Shown in pieces: positions 43,562 to 52,443 of a DNA stretch of 64,000 nt (the stretch's first letter is position 1; every line of letters begins with the position of its first letter). The notes beneath the pieces are model-generated. The model was not told the DNA's origin. It saw only the letters and a program-made list of their open reading frames with translations, and did not search any database. The translations under genes were made by a program, and so were the position numbers. Location of the stretch: positions 7,381,001-7,445,000 of the forward strand of contig NZ_CP059732.1 of assembly GCF_014117325.1 (NCBI RefSeq), read 5' to 3'. This DNA is from Spirosoma foliorum. GTDB lineage: Bacteria; Bacteroidota; Bacteroidia; Cytophagales; Spirosomataceae.

Positions 43562-44488
43562 TTATACATTCATCAGCGATTCCCGACGGCGCATCTTGCC
43601 AGCTGGAATGCCAAACATCATCTTAAAGCGTCGGCAGAAGTAGGCAGTGTCTTTATAACCAACTTCGGCACCAATAGCCCGAATGCTCTTCTTACTTGTT
43701 CGTAGAAGACCGACAGCCGCTTCCATTCGCTGATATTCGATATAATCCTGTGGATTGATACCGGTCAGCATTTTGAAATACTGCCCCACATAATCTTCCG
43801 AAACGTTAGCTACGTTAGCCAATACTTTGTTCGAAAGATCGCCACCCAGATTTTCTTTGATGTAAGCAAAGATGTCGATCAGGCGAGGATCTTTGAAGTA
43901 CGTACTGTTCGTTACCAATTGCTCAACAAACAGGTGATTCTTCAGAATGTACCGAACAACCTCGATAACGATTTCTTCAGTTTTAATCTTGATAATCCGA
44001 CCTTTACCGGCCAGATCAGTCATTTCCTCGGCCAGAATCTGGTCGATGGTAATGGCTAAATGTTCTTCCCGCTTAATAATGAAAGGCGGGACATCAAGTG
44101 AGTTGAAGAAGTTAACCGAATCGAATACCTTAGCCTCGAACGATACATAGCCGAATGAGTTCGGTAAATGCCCAATCAATTTTGGGTCATGGTTACCTTC
44201 CCAGTACGATTCGCGATGCGTCATGAACTCTTCGTTCGAGACGGTTTTCGGGTTTGTTGGATCGCCATAGGTAACGGTAACATGTTTACCGCCCGGAATG
44301 AAAAGCATATCACCAACTTCCACCTTTATTTTTTCATCGCCGATCGATACTTCACCACTATACAAAATCAACAATGTATTTTCAACATCGTAGAAGTTTT
44401 TGATGGTGATCGGTTGCAAAATCCGAATGTTGCGGGCCTTAATAAACTTTACGCCCAACGATTCGATAATTTTATTATAGTCTTCCAT
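43562..44488 (-). CDS. AraC-family transcriptional regulator
   Basis: I start at the ATG at 44488 (MEDYNKIIESLGVKF), giving 308 residues; the frame extends upstream to 44617 but that part reads as promoter DNA. An N-terminal cupin-like sensing region (about 15-90, LILYSGEVSIGDEKIKVEVGD) is followed by a C-terminal double helix-turn-helix (VLANVANVSEDYVGQYFKML and AIGAEVGYKDTAYFCRRFKMMFGI). It is divergent from nothing and convergent with the TonB_C gene. Its target is unknown. The promoter carries two TTTGTACAAA palindromes. Confidence 0.85.
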   Translation of the reverse strand: MEDYNKIIESLGVKFIKARNIRILQPITIKNFYDVENTLLILYSGEVSIGDEKIKVEVGDMLFIPGGKHVTVTYGDPTNPKTVSNEEFMTHRESYWEGNHDPKLIGHLPNSFGYVSFEAKVFDSVNFFNSLDVPPFIIKREEHLAITIDQILAEEMTDLAGKGRIIKIKTEEIVIEVVRYILKNHLFVEQLVTNSTYFKDPRLIDIFAYIKENLGGDLSNKVLANVANVSEDYVGQYFKMLTGINPQDYIEYQRMEAAVGLLRTSKKSIRAIGAEVGYKDTAYFCRRFKMMFGIPAGKMRRRESLMNV

Positions 44489-44517
44489 AGCTGAATGGAG
44501 TGTTCCGTAAACATAGG

Positions 44518-44560
44518 TTTGTACAAAGTTGCACAAAACTAATAATTTGTACAAAACTAA
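44518..44560 (-). promoter_or_regulatory. repeated promoter/operator region of the AraC gene
   Basis: Two TTTGTACAAA palindromes at 44518-44527 and 44546-44555 are 28 bp apart. On the coding strand, TAGTTTTG (a TAnnTTTG box) occurs twice in the same interval. This suggests tandem promoters and an operator, possibly for self-regulation. Confidence 0.45.
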
Positions 44561-44659
44561 TACAACTATAAAAGTTTCCAAAAAATAAAAAAAATAATGC
44601 GTATTCGCTTTGAACACGCATTATAGAGTAAGAAAAATTCTATTTTAAGGAAAAATACC

Positions 44660-45829
44660 CTATCGAATGAGTTCTCGAGCTATCACTAATTTTTGGATTT
44701 CAGATGTACCCTCGTAAATCTGTGTGATTTTAGCATCGCGCATTAATCGCTCTACATGGAATTCTTTTACGTAGCCATAGCCTCCATGAATCTGTACGGC
44801 TTCGGTGGTGGCCCACATAGCTATTTCTGAGGCAAATAGCTTGGCCATAGCCGCGGCCTGGATATAGTCTTTATGCTCATCTTTAAGCCGGGCGGCCTTA
44901 TACACCAGTAAGCGAGCGGCCTCAATTTTGGTTGCCATTTCGGCTAATTTGAATTGAATAGCCTGATGTTCAAAGATTTGCTTACCAAACGATTTTCGTT
45001 CCTGACTATATTTCAGGGCTAACTCATAGGCCCCAGCAGCAATACCCAGGGCTTGGGCGGCAATACCTATCCGGCCTCCGTTCAGGGTCGACATGGCAAA
45101 CTTGAAACCGAAACCGTCCTCCCCGATACGATTTTCTTTAGGTATTTTTACATCGGTAAACAACAAGGAATGCGTATCGGAGGCCCTGATCCCCATTTTA
45201 TCTTCTTTTTTGCCAACGACAAAGCCGGGGGTACCTTTCTCGACAATCAGGCAATTGATACCCCGATGTTTTTTCTCCCGGTCCGTTTGGGCGATGACTA
45301 GGCAAATGCCGGATGAGTTACCATTCGTAATCCAGTTTTTAGTCCCGTTTACCAAATAATAATCCCCTTTATCTTCGGCGGTGGTGGCTTGTGAGGTAGC
45401 ATCGGAGCCAGCTTCTGGTTCTGACAGGCAAAAAGCGCCTAAGGTTTCGCCTGTTGCCAGTCGGGTTAAATAGGTCTGTTTTTGCTCCTCGGTGCCAAAT
45501 GCTTCGAGACCATAGCAAACCAGCGAGTTATTAACCGACATGATCACCGAAGCCGACGCATCGATCTTGGAAATTTCTTCCATGGCCAGCACATACGAAA
45601 CCGTATCCATGCCGCCACCCCCATAATCGGGCGAAACCATCATGCCCAGAAAGCCCAGCTCGCCCATTTTTTTGACCTGTTCGGCTGGGAATCGGGCTTC
45701 ATTGTCACGCTCGACAATGCCAGGTAATAACTCATTCTGGGCGAAATCGCGGGCAGCTTCCTTTACTGCCAGATGCTCTTCCGATAAATTAAAATTCAAT
45801 CCCTGTAACTCCAGCGATGCCGTTGCCAT
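44660..45829 (-). CDS. acyl-CoA dehydrogenase
   Basis: The 389-residue FAD enzyme introduces the trans-2 double bond in fatty acyl-CoA beta-oxidation. Motifs: YGGGGMDTVSYVLAMEEI, LGAFCLSEPEAGSDATSQ, NGTKNWITNG (FAD/substrate binding), MGIRASDTHSLLF, and the C-terminal VQIHGGYGYVKEFHVERLMRDAK with the catalytic Glu in QIYEGTSEIQKLVIARELIR. The length and start (MATASLELQGLNFN) are typical for short-chain or butyryl-type members. Chain-length preference is not shown. The MaoC hydratase gene lies on the same strand about 180 bp upstream. Confidence 0.95.
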   Translation of the reverse strand: MATASLELQGLNFNLSEEHLAVKEAARDFAQNELLPGIVERDNEARFPAEQVKKMGELGFLGMMVSPDYGGGGMDTVSYVLAMEEISKIDASASVIMSVNNSLVCYGLEAFGTEEQKQTYLTRLATGETLGAFCLSEPEAGSDATSQATTAEDKGDYYLVNGTKNWITNGNSSGICLVIAQTDREKKHRGINCLIVEKGTPGFVVGKKEDKMGIRASDTHSLLFTDVKIPKENRIGEDGFGFKFAMSTLNGGRIGIAAQALGIAAGAYELALKYSQERKSFGKQIFEHQAIQFKLAEMATKIEAARLLVYKAARLKDEHKDYIQAAAMAKLFASEIAMWATTEAVQIHGGYGYVKEFHVERLMRDAKITQIYEGTSEIQKLVIARELIR

Positions 45830-46005
45830 CTGAATTGTGTTGTTTAAAAGGTTTGTTGTGAGTATTGATAGAACCGCACCGGCCTCTATTATGTAAGGAG
45901 ATATATTTCACCTCAAAAATCATAATGGATCATAACGATCATAAACATCAGCGGTCTATGTGTAAATGTAATAAATTGTTGGATAATGGTATGCTTGCAT
46001 ACTAT

Positions 46006-46461
46006 TTATTCGAACAATAAGGTAATTAACTCCGCCACACAAGCTGGTTTTGGGTCGCCTTTTACGTTGAAAATACATTCCGTAATAACCCGAAAGCCTT
46101 TGCTTTGAGCCTCTACGCTTTGCAATTGGACGCTCATCCGCAATCGGCTTCCAACGGGAACAGCATTGGTAAAACGAACTTTATTGGACCCATAGTTAAT
46201 TCCCATCTTCACTGATTCAATTCGGTAGAGTTCAGCCATTAGCTTGGGGGCCAGTGATAACGTTAAGAATCCATGCGCAATAGGCATTTTATAGGGTGAT
46301 AGTTTGGCCGCTCGTTCGGGGTCGGTATGAATCCACTGATGATCGCCGGTGGCTTCAGCAAAGAGATTGACCATTTCCTGCGTGATGGTCATGTACTCGG
46401 TTGTGCCGAGAGGTTGTCCAACGTGAGCCGAAAAGTCGGCCAGATTAGTGAAGGTTAGCAT
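46006..46461 (-). CDS. MaoC family (R)-specific enoyl-CoA hydratase-like dehydratase
   Basis: The 151-residue hot-dog-fold protein carries the hydratase motif FAEATGDHQWIHTDPERA (catalytic Asp and His) and the MaoC loop MPIAHGFLTLSLAPKLM. It hydrates trans-2-enoyl-CoA, likely feeding R-hydroxyacyl-CoA. It lies upstream of the acyl-CoA dehydrogenase on the same strand, and its start region overlaps the divergent hydrolase gene by a few bases if the longest starts are used. A role in fatty acid metabolism is inferred from motif and context. Confidence 0.88.
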   Translation of the reverse strand: MLTFTNLADFSAHVGQPLGTTEYMTITQEMVNLFAEATGDHQWIHTDPERAAKLSPYKMPIAHGFLTLSLAPKLMAELYRIESVKMGINYGSNKVRFTNAVPVGSRLRMSVQLQSVEAQSKGFRVITECIFNVKGDPKPACVAELITLLFE

Positions 46462-46492
46462 GGGTGTTCGGGTTTTTGCAACTTTGCTGGCT

Positions 46493-47311
46493 ATGAGCGA
46501 GGCTACTGTTCAAACGTTTGAGCGCAAAGGCAAGTTGATGGCTTACCAAAAATTCGGAACGGGCCCGGCTGTTTTGCTGGCCTTCCATGGTTTTGGGCAA
46601 AGCCGCCTGGCTTTTACACCGTTAGAAGCATCGCTGGGTAATCAATTTACCATTTTTGCGATTGATTTATTTTTCCATGGCAAAAGTCAATACACGAGCG
46701 ACGAGTTACTGACTAAATCAGTCTGGCAAGGGTTTATCGGTGCCTTTTTGCAGGAGCAGCACATCGACCGATTTTCGTTAATGGGCTTTAGTCTTGGTGG
46801 TCGTTTTGCTTTAGCGACTGTTGAGGGGTTTGCAGGTCGGCTTGATCAACTGTTCTTGCTGGCGCCTGATGGTATTACGCGAAGTCCGTGGTATCAGGTG
46901 GCTACAGGATCAAGTGTAGGAAGATGGCTGTTTCGTTATGTACTCCGGCATTTGTCGATGCTAACGGCCTTCGGTCATACGCTCACCCGGCTTGGCTTAC
47001 TGAATCGAACGGTTATGCGCTTCGCCGAAATTTCGTTGGGTACTCCTGAGCAACGAGCATTAGTGTATAAAAGCTGGACTCAGTTTCGCCTGATTCAGCC
47101 AAATCTGACTGTTATCAGTAAGGTATTGAATGAATATAGGGTGCACGTACATTTTTTTACGGGTGCTTTCGACCGAATTGTTCCGGGCATCTACATTTTG
47201 CCTCTAACAAAACGCCTTCTTCACTACGAACTCACCGTTTTAAAAACAGGCCACAATCATTTAATTGAGTTGGCCGGAGAAGGGCTAAAAGTAAAAGAGT
47301 CAATGTATTAA
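46493..47311 (+). CDS. alpha/beta hydrolase
   Basis: I start at the ATG at 46493 (MSEATVQTFERKGKLM), giving 272 residues; an in-frame upstream ATG at 46448 lies inside the divergent gene. The oxyanion region is LLAFHGFGQSRLAF, the nucleophile elbow LMGFSLGGRFAL, and the late acid and His are in TGAFDRIVPG and KTGHNHLIE. No signal peptide, so probably cytoplasmic. The substrate is unknown. Confidence 0.85.
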   Translation: MSEATVQTFERKGKLMAYQKFGTGPAVLLAFHGFGQSRLAFTPLEASLGNQFTIFAIDLFFHGKSQYTSDELLTKSVWQGFIGAFLQEQHIDRFSLMGFSLGGRFALATVEGFAGRLDQLFLLAPDGITRSPWYQVATGSSVGRWLFRYVLRHLSMLTAFGHTLTRLGLLNRTVMRFAEISLGTPEQRALVYKSWTQFRLIQPNLTVISKVLNEYRVHVHFFTGAFDRIVPGIYILPLTKRLLHYELTVLKTGHNHLIELAGEGLKVKESMY

Positions 47312-47317
47312 GCACCG

Positions 47318-47402
47318 TATGGCGCGAGTATTTACTCGTGCCCATTCATAAACGCGAGCATATGCTCGCCATATTGAAAAGCACGGGTGAATACCCGCGC
47401 CA
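47318..47402. repeat. cluster of three hairpins
   Basis: GCGCGAGTATTTACTCGTGC near 47320-47341 and GCACGGGTGAATACCCGCGC near 47382-47401 are imperfect palindromes and also inverted copies of each other. GCGAGCATATGCTCGC between them is a perfect 16-bp palindrome. It lies between convergent genes. Confidence 0.65.
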
Positions 47403-47410
47403 GAAGTATG

Positions 47411-48082
47411 TTATTTTAATGATCGCTGAATAACCTGCCACAGCCCCGCAATTGAGACGACAATTAAGCCAATAACCACAATTTGGGTCCAGGCACTTTG
47501 GTTCGGATTTTCCAGCAGCGTTTTGATCTCATGGGCTTCGTGACCAGACCAGATCGCCAATATGGTGCGGGGCGTCATGCCTAAAAAGCCGCCTAGTAGA
47601 ATATTTTTGAGCTTTGCTCCCGATAGCGCAAACAGTAGGTTCGTCAGACCAAAAGGTAGAATAGGGGAGAGTTTCGCGAAAAAGATAACTTCTAACTCGT
47701 TGTTCAAAATCCGATCGAGTACCGATTGGGCTTTTGGATTTCGTCGAATAAAGGCCAGAAAACGCTCGTGATCGAGCCAACGGACGAGCAGGTTGATGAA
47801 CAGAATTCCGCCGAAATTGATAACGAATAGGGGCAAAACAGCCTGCCAGCCGAGAAAATAGCCGAAAATCAGCGCTAACATGGTTGGGGGCGTTAAGCCT
47901 GCTGACGTAATGGCGCAGGTAATCGTAATACCTGCCCATTGCCAGGCCGTAAAACCGGCAATAGCAGCCTCATGAACTACGGCATAGTAGGTCAGTATAG
48001 AGGTAAATACAATTGGGGTTACCGATAAGGCGAGGCCAGCAAGGGCCGGGCCGGTAACCGATTTAGAAATAGTTAACTTCAC
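47411..48082 (-). CDS. TVP38/TMEM64 family (SNARE-associated) membrane protein
   Basis: The 223-residue protein has about five membrane helices and the family core FFAKLSPILPFGLTNLLFALSG, then LLGGFLGMTPRTILAIWSGHEA. Related DedA/TMEM64 proteins are lipid scramblases or transporters, and the family may move phospholipids or act with proton gradients. It is alone in its unit, convergent with the hydrolase gene and divergent from the trans-sulfuration gene. The role is unspecified. Confidence 0.82.
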   Translation of the reverse strand: MKLTISKSVTGPALAGLALSVTPIVFTSILTYYAVVHEAAIAGFTAWQWAGITITCAITSAGLTPPTMLALIFGYFLGWQAVLPLFVINFGGILFINLLVRWLDHERFLAFIRRNPKAQSVLDRILNNELEVIFFAKLSPILPFGLTNLLFALSGAKLKNILLGGFLGMTPRTILAIWSGHEAHEIKTLLENPNQSAWTQIVVIGLIVVSIAGLWQVIQRSLK

Positions 48083-48168
48083 ACTGTATCAAACGGGGAA
48101 ATGGGGATTGTGGTTTAAACCCTATCTATAGGCTCGGCTCTACATTGTATTCTTCGCTACCTTTGATC

Positions 48169-49308
48169 ATGAAATTCGGAACCAAAGCCATCCATGCCGG
48201 TATTGAGCCGGACCCTACTACGGGTGCCATTATGACGCCCATTTATCAAACGTCGACTTACGTTCAGGAGTCACCGGGTAAGCACAAAGGCTACGAATAC
48301 GCCCGTACGCAAAATCCAACGCGTACGGTGCTGCAAAATAACCTCGCAGCGCTCGAAAATGGCAAACACGGTATTTGTTATTCGTCGGGACTTGGCGCGA
48401 CGGATGCGATTTTGAAACTATTTAAGCCCGGCGATGAAATCATTACCAGCAATGATTTATACGGCGGCACCTACCGAATTATGGTTCGGGTGTTTCAGGA
48501 ATTTGGGCTGAAATTTAAATTCGTCGATCTATCGAATCCGGCTAATCTGGATGGACTGATTACGCCAGCAACCAAAATGGTCTGGATTGAAACCCCAACC
48601 AATCCGTTGCTTCGGCTAGTCGACATTGCGGCTATTGCGGCCATTACGAAACCACACAACATTAAGCTGGTAGTTGATAATACGTTTGCGTCGCCCTACC
48701 TGCAAAATCCGCTCGATCTGGGTGCTGATATTGTGATGCATTCCGTGACGAAATACCTGGGTGGCCATTCCGATACGGTTATGGGCGCTATTGTCCTGAA
48801 CGATGACGAAACCGCTCAGAAACTAACTTTTATTCAAAATGCCTGCGGGGCCGTGCCGGGGCCGCAAGATTGTTTTCTGGTGCTTCGCGGTATAAAAACG
48901 CTGCACATTCGAATGCAGCGGCATTGTGAAAACGCAATGAAAGTAGCAACGTATTTACAACAGCATCCTAAAGTAAGCAAGGTTTATTATCCGGGTCTGG
49001 AGTCGCACATTGGCCATGAACTGGCGAAAAAACAAATGCGGGGTTTCGGGGGTATGTTGTCGTTTGAATTAAAAGGCGATTCAATGCCGGAAGCCGTGCG
49101 AGTCATGGAAAGCTTCGAGGTATTTTCCCTTGGCGAATCGCTGGGTGGTGTGGAGTCGCTTTGTACGCATCCGGCCAGCATGACCCACGCCAGCATTCCT
49201 AAAGAAGAACGGATTAAAAATGGCCTGAAAGACACGCTCATCCGGCTCAGCGTTGGTATTGAAGACGTTGAGGATTTGATTCAGGATCTGGAACAGGCCA
49301 TTGGCTGA
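48169..49308 (+). CDS. cystathionine gamma-synthase/lyase-type PLP enzyme
   Basis: This 379-residue Cys/Met metabolism PLP enzyme starts at the ATG at 48169 ([20 protein letters not shown]). The PLP-binding Lys is in [42 protein letters not shown] and [18 protein letters not shown] are family motifs. It may be a cystathionine gamma-synthase (methionine synthesis) or gamma-lyase (cysteine supply); the two cannot be separated by sequence alone. A TACCTTTG box lies just before the start codon, too close to be its promoter as annotated. DUF4258 starts 1 bp after its stop. Confidence 0.92.
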   Translation: MKFGTKAIHAGIEPDPTTGAIMTPIYQTSTYVQESPGKHKGYEYARTQNPTRTVLQNNLAALENGKHGICYSSGLGATDAILKLFKPGDEIITSNDLYGGTYRIMVRVFQEFGLKFKFVDLSNPANLDGLITPATKMVWIETPTNPLLRLVDIAAIAAITKPHNIKLVVDNTFASPYLQNPLDLGADIVMHSVTKYLGGHSDTVMGAIVLNDDETAQKLTFIQNACGAVPGPQDCFLVLRGIKTLHIRMQRHCENAMKVATYLQQHPKVSKVYYPGLESHIGHELAKKQMRGFGGMLSFELKGDSMPEAVRVMESFEVFSLGESLGGVESLCTHPASMTHASIPKEERIKNGLKDTLIRLSVGIEDVEDLIQDLEQAIG

Positions 49309-49309
49309 G

Positions 49310-49561
49310 ATGGCAAAGTTTGAACTTTCTAAGCATGCACTTGAACAGATAGAACTGCGTAATTTAACTTTGGAAATGGTTGACTCAGTTCTATCTGCTC
49401 CCGATTCTATTTTCGAAGAGGGAGATGGTCAAAAAATTTATCAGGGTGTAGTTGAACGAGACACAAAAGACTATTTACTGCGAATTTTTGTTAATGGTAC
49501 TAAAACCCCGAACTTAGTCAAGACAGTTTATCTCACCTCAAAAATCAAGAAATACGAATGA
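49310..49561 (+). CDS. DUF4258 domain protein, probable toxin-like partner
   Basis: This 83-residue protein starts at the ATG at 49310 (MAKFELSKHALEQIELRNLT), one base after the previous stop. The pattern HALEQIELRNLTLEMVDSVL, GDGQKIYQGVVE and LVKTVYLTSKIKKY is DUF4258. The family resembles RelE-like or BrnT-like toxins. Its stop overlaps the ATG of a DUF2283 gene in an ATGA arrangement, common for two-gene modules. Toxin activity is inferred, not known. Confidence 0.85.
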   Translation: MAKFELSKHALEQIELRNLTLEMVDSVLSAPDSIFEEGDGQKIYQGVVERDTKDYLLRIFVNGTKTPNLVKTVYLTSKIKKYE

Positions 49562-49752
49562 AAGTAAAGTATGATAAGGAAACAGATATTCTGTATATCA
49601 GTTTGAGCAATGAACCGATTGCCGAAAGTGATGAAGATAAGCCCGGTGTTATTTTAGATTACTCGGTATCTGGGGCATTGGTTGGTATAGAGCTACTGAA
49701 CGCTTCCCAAAAAATGCCCAAGCCAACTAGTATTGAGATGGAATTGGCTTGA
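49558..49752 (+). CDS. DUF2283 domain protein, probable antitoxin-like partner
   Basis: The 64-residue protein shows the DUF2283 pattern: MKVKYDKETDILYISLSNEP, then KPGVILDYSVSGALVGIELL. DUF2283 proteins are typically encoded directly after DUF4258 proteins. It overlaps that gene by four bases, indicating translational coupling. The gene order (toxin-like first) is the reverse of many classic modules. Confidence 0.85.
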   Translation: MKVKYDKETDILYISLSNEPIAESDEDKPGVILDYSVSGALVGIELLNASQKMPKPTSIEMELA

Positions 49753-49776
49753 TAAAAGCTTTATTTTATTAAACGG

Positions 49777-52443
49777 ATGCGCTTCATTTTTACGCTAATT
49801 CTGGTTACGCTTCTAAAATCGGCGCTGGCTCAACTGCAGGATGGGTTTGTCCAGCGACAGGTGGCGCGAAATTTGAATCCTACCACGATCACCTTTTCGC
49901 CAGATGGGCGGTTGTTTGTGGTTGATAAAGACGGGAGCATCCGCGAAATTATCAACGATGTATTAGCCTCTGATCCATTTCTGACGCTGACCAATGTTGA
50001 TACCTACAATGAGCGCGGTTTATCGGGCCTATGCTTCCACCCCGATTTCCCGCGAACGCCTTATCTTTACGTTTACTACACCGTAAAAGGGGCCGAGCAC
50101 AACCGATTGAGCCGATTTACGGTAGTTAGTGGTGTTCCCGATCCGAAAAGTGAGAAAACTCTACTCGACTTCGACCCATTACTTGGGACAATTCACAATG
50201 CCGGTGTACTCCGATTTGGGCCTGATCGAAAGTTATACGTGGCCGTAGGGGAGGGCTCCAATGCCACAGCTGCCCAAAGTTTAAGCAGCCTATTAGGGAA
50301 AGTACTTCGATTGAATGATGATGGTAGCTTCCCCGCCGATAATCCGTTCGCGAATCAACTGGCGGCCCCGTACAAGGCTATTTACGCGCTGGGTTTTCGA
50401 AATCCATTTTCGATGGATATTAACCCTGTTTCCGGACAAATCCTGGTTGGTGATGTTGGTGGGGATTTGTTCGAAGAAATCGACGTGGTTCAAGCCGGAG
50501 GTAATTATGGCTGGCCGCTGATCGAAGGGCGTCGAACCAGTCAGGATGCACCCAGCAATTACGTAGACCCAATTTATGCCTACAATCACGATTCCGACTG
50601 TGCGGTAGCGGGTCTGGCGATTTATAATCCACCCACTGTTCGTTTTCCTGCTGAATACAAAGGACGAGCGTTTTTCGCTGATTACTGCGGAGGAACCATC
50701 AAGACATTGGACCCGGCAACCGGGCAGATAATCAACACATTCGTAACGGGAATTGATCGGCCTGTTGCACTGGCTACTAGTCCCGACGGATACCTTTATT
50801 ACGTGGCTCGAGCTGGGCAGGGGGGAGGTGCTTTGGAAGATAACACCTCAAGCACGAACGGTTCGGTGTATAAAGTCTCATTTTTCGATTCGGGTTTACC
50901 GTATATCAGCCGCCAGTCGACAAGCGCCTTTGTTCCAGTGGGCGAAGCTGTCACGTTTGAAGTAGAAGCCGTTGGTCAGAAACCATTGATTTACACCTGG
51001 TATCGGAATGGAAAAGTAATCTCGGGGGCCAATCAAAGTCAGTATACACTAACTAGTCCTACTTTGGACGACAATGGAGCCACATTTAATTGTATTATTT
51101 CGAATGCGTTGGGGGCCGATAGTTCGGATGTTATGTCGTTACGCGTTGTACAAGCACAGCGGCCGATAGCCTCTATCAGCCAGCCCGTAAGCAATACAAC
51201 GTACAAAGCGGGCGATCTGATTACATTCGCAGGCAGTGCGCTAAATGCCAGCCAGCAGCCATTAACAAATGCTAAGTTGACCTGGTGGATTAATTTTCAT
51301 CACGAAGATCATACGCACCCCGCTCTTGACCCCGTTAGCGGCATTTCTACCGGCACATACAGAGTGCCTCGTGTGGGCGAAACCTCTACTGAAGTCTGGT
51401 ATCGAATCCACTTGCTGGTTACCGATGTGTCGGGCCTTACCAACGAAACCTATGTTGATGTTAAACCTGAAATCGCTACGGTTACCATTGGGAGTAGTTT
51501 AACAGGTATTCGAATCTATCTGGAAGGGCAACCCCAGCAGGTTGATCTGACGTTTCAGTCCGTAGTTGGGATGCTTCGGAGCCTCGAAACCAAACCCTAT
51601 CTGGCTACGTCCGACGGTTTCTATAAATTTCTGGGTTGGGGGAATAACCAAAATGCGCCCTTAATAACCTACGAAGTGCCATCGGGAAGCCCTAACCTGG
51701 CAATGAATTATGAGGCTATAACCCCTCCAAAGGGTAATGGTTTATTAGGTGAGTATTATAACAATAGCAGCGAAATCACCGGAACACCCACAGTAACCCG
51801 TGTTGATAATACCATTGACTTTAACTGGGGCGAAGGCTCTCCTTCCCCCCTTATTGGCGATGATAACTTTGTTACGCGCTGGACCGGAAAAGTGCAGGCA
51901 CCACTTACCGATACCTATACGTTTTACACGGAAACCGATGACGGCGTTCGACTCTGGGTGGACAAAAAACTATTGATCGACAAATGGGGATTACAACCGT
52001 CCAGTCAATGGTCGGGGCAGGCTAGTTTAGTGGCAGGGCAGGTATATGATATTCAGATGGATTACCTGGAAAATGCCGGTTATGCAACGGCGCGGCTCTT
52101 TTGGGGTTCTGATCAGTTCGAGAAAGCGATTGTCAGTAAGCCGTACTTATTTAGCCCTCAGGTTATTACTGCTACAACCCCTGAAGCAGAAGGAGGCTTT
52201 ATCGTATTTCCATCACCCGCTCAGGATCAGGCAACCGTTCGTTATACAGCGCTTATGTCTGGGAGTGCCCAGCTGGAAGTGACTGACCTGCTGGGCCGTA
52301 GTATCTACGAACGCCCTATTCGATTTATAACCGGAGTAAATGAGTACGCTATTTCGGTTGCTGACTGGCCAGCAGGCTTGTACCAGATTGTTGTACGCCC
52401 TGCTAACCAGCCAGCCTTGCACCGTCGATTAGTGGTACACTAA
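49777..52443 (+). CDS. secreted PQQ-type sugar dehydrogenase with Ig-like, PA14 and T9SS domains
   Basis: The 888-residue protein has a signal peptide (MRFIFTLILVTLLKSALAQ). Residues about 25-360 form a soluble-glucose/sorbosone dehydrogenase beta-propeller (FSPDGRLFVVDKDGSI, GLSGLCFHPDFPRTPYLYVY, ALGFRNPFSMDINPVSG, AGGNYGWPLIEG). An Ig-like domain (about 385-460) follows, then a PA14 carbohydrate-binding domain (LGEYYNNSSEITGTP, FYTETDDGVRLWVDKKLL) at about 660-790, and a C-terminal T9SS type A sorting domain (FIVFPSPAQDQATVRYTALM, ending ALHRRLVVH). It is probably exported to the surface to oxidise sugars or polysaccharide ends. It is convergent with the TonB receptor, stops overlapping by four bases. 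Confidence 0.9.
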   Translation: MRFIFTLILVTLLKSALAQLQDGFVQRQVARNLNPTTITFSPDGRLFVVDKDGSIREIINDVLASDPFLTLTNVDTYNERGLSGLCFHPDFPRTPYLYVYYTVKGAEHNRLSRFTVVSGVPDPKSEKTLLDFDPLLGTIHNAGVLRFGPDRKLYVAVGEGSNATAAQSLSSLLGKVLRLNDDGSFPADNPFANQLAAPYKAIYALGFRNPFSMDINPVSGQILVGDVGGDLFEEIDVVQAGGNYGWPLIEGRRTSQDAPSNYVDPIYAYNHDSDCAVAGLAIYNPPTVRFPAEYKGRAFFADYCGGTIKTLDPATGQIINTFVTGIDRPVALATSPDGYLYYVARAGQGGGALEDNTSSTNGSVYKVSFFDSGLPYISRQSTSAFVPVGEAVTFEVEAVGQKPLIYTWYRNGKVISGANQSQYTLTSPTLDDNGATFNCIISNALGADSSDVMSLRVVQAQRPIASISQPVSNTTYKAGDLITFAGSALNASQQPLTNAKLTWWINFHHEDHTHPALDPVSGISTGTYRVPRVGETSTEVWYRIHLLVTDVSGLTNETYVDVKPEIATVTIGSSLTGIRIYLEGQPQQVDLTFQSVVGMLRSLETKPYLATSDGFYKFLGWGNNQNAPLITYEVPSGSPNLAMNYEAITPPKGNGLLGEYYNNSSEITGTPTVTRVDNTIDFNWGEGSPSPLIGDDNFVTRWTGKVQAPLTDTYTFYTETDDGVRLWVDKKLLIDKWGLQPSSQWSGQASLVAGQVYDIQMDYLENAGYATARLFWGSDQFEKAIVSKPYLFSPQVITATTPEAEGGFIVFPSPAQDQATVRYTALMSGSAQLEVTDLLGRSIYERPIRFITGVNEYAISVADWPAGLYQIVVRPANQPALHRRLVVH

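Noticed and set aside
48158..48165. TACCTTTG as promoter of the trans-sulfuration gene
   Set aside because: It ends only four bases before the ATG, leaving no room for the transcription start unless the real start codon is further downstream.
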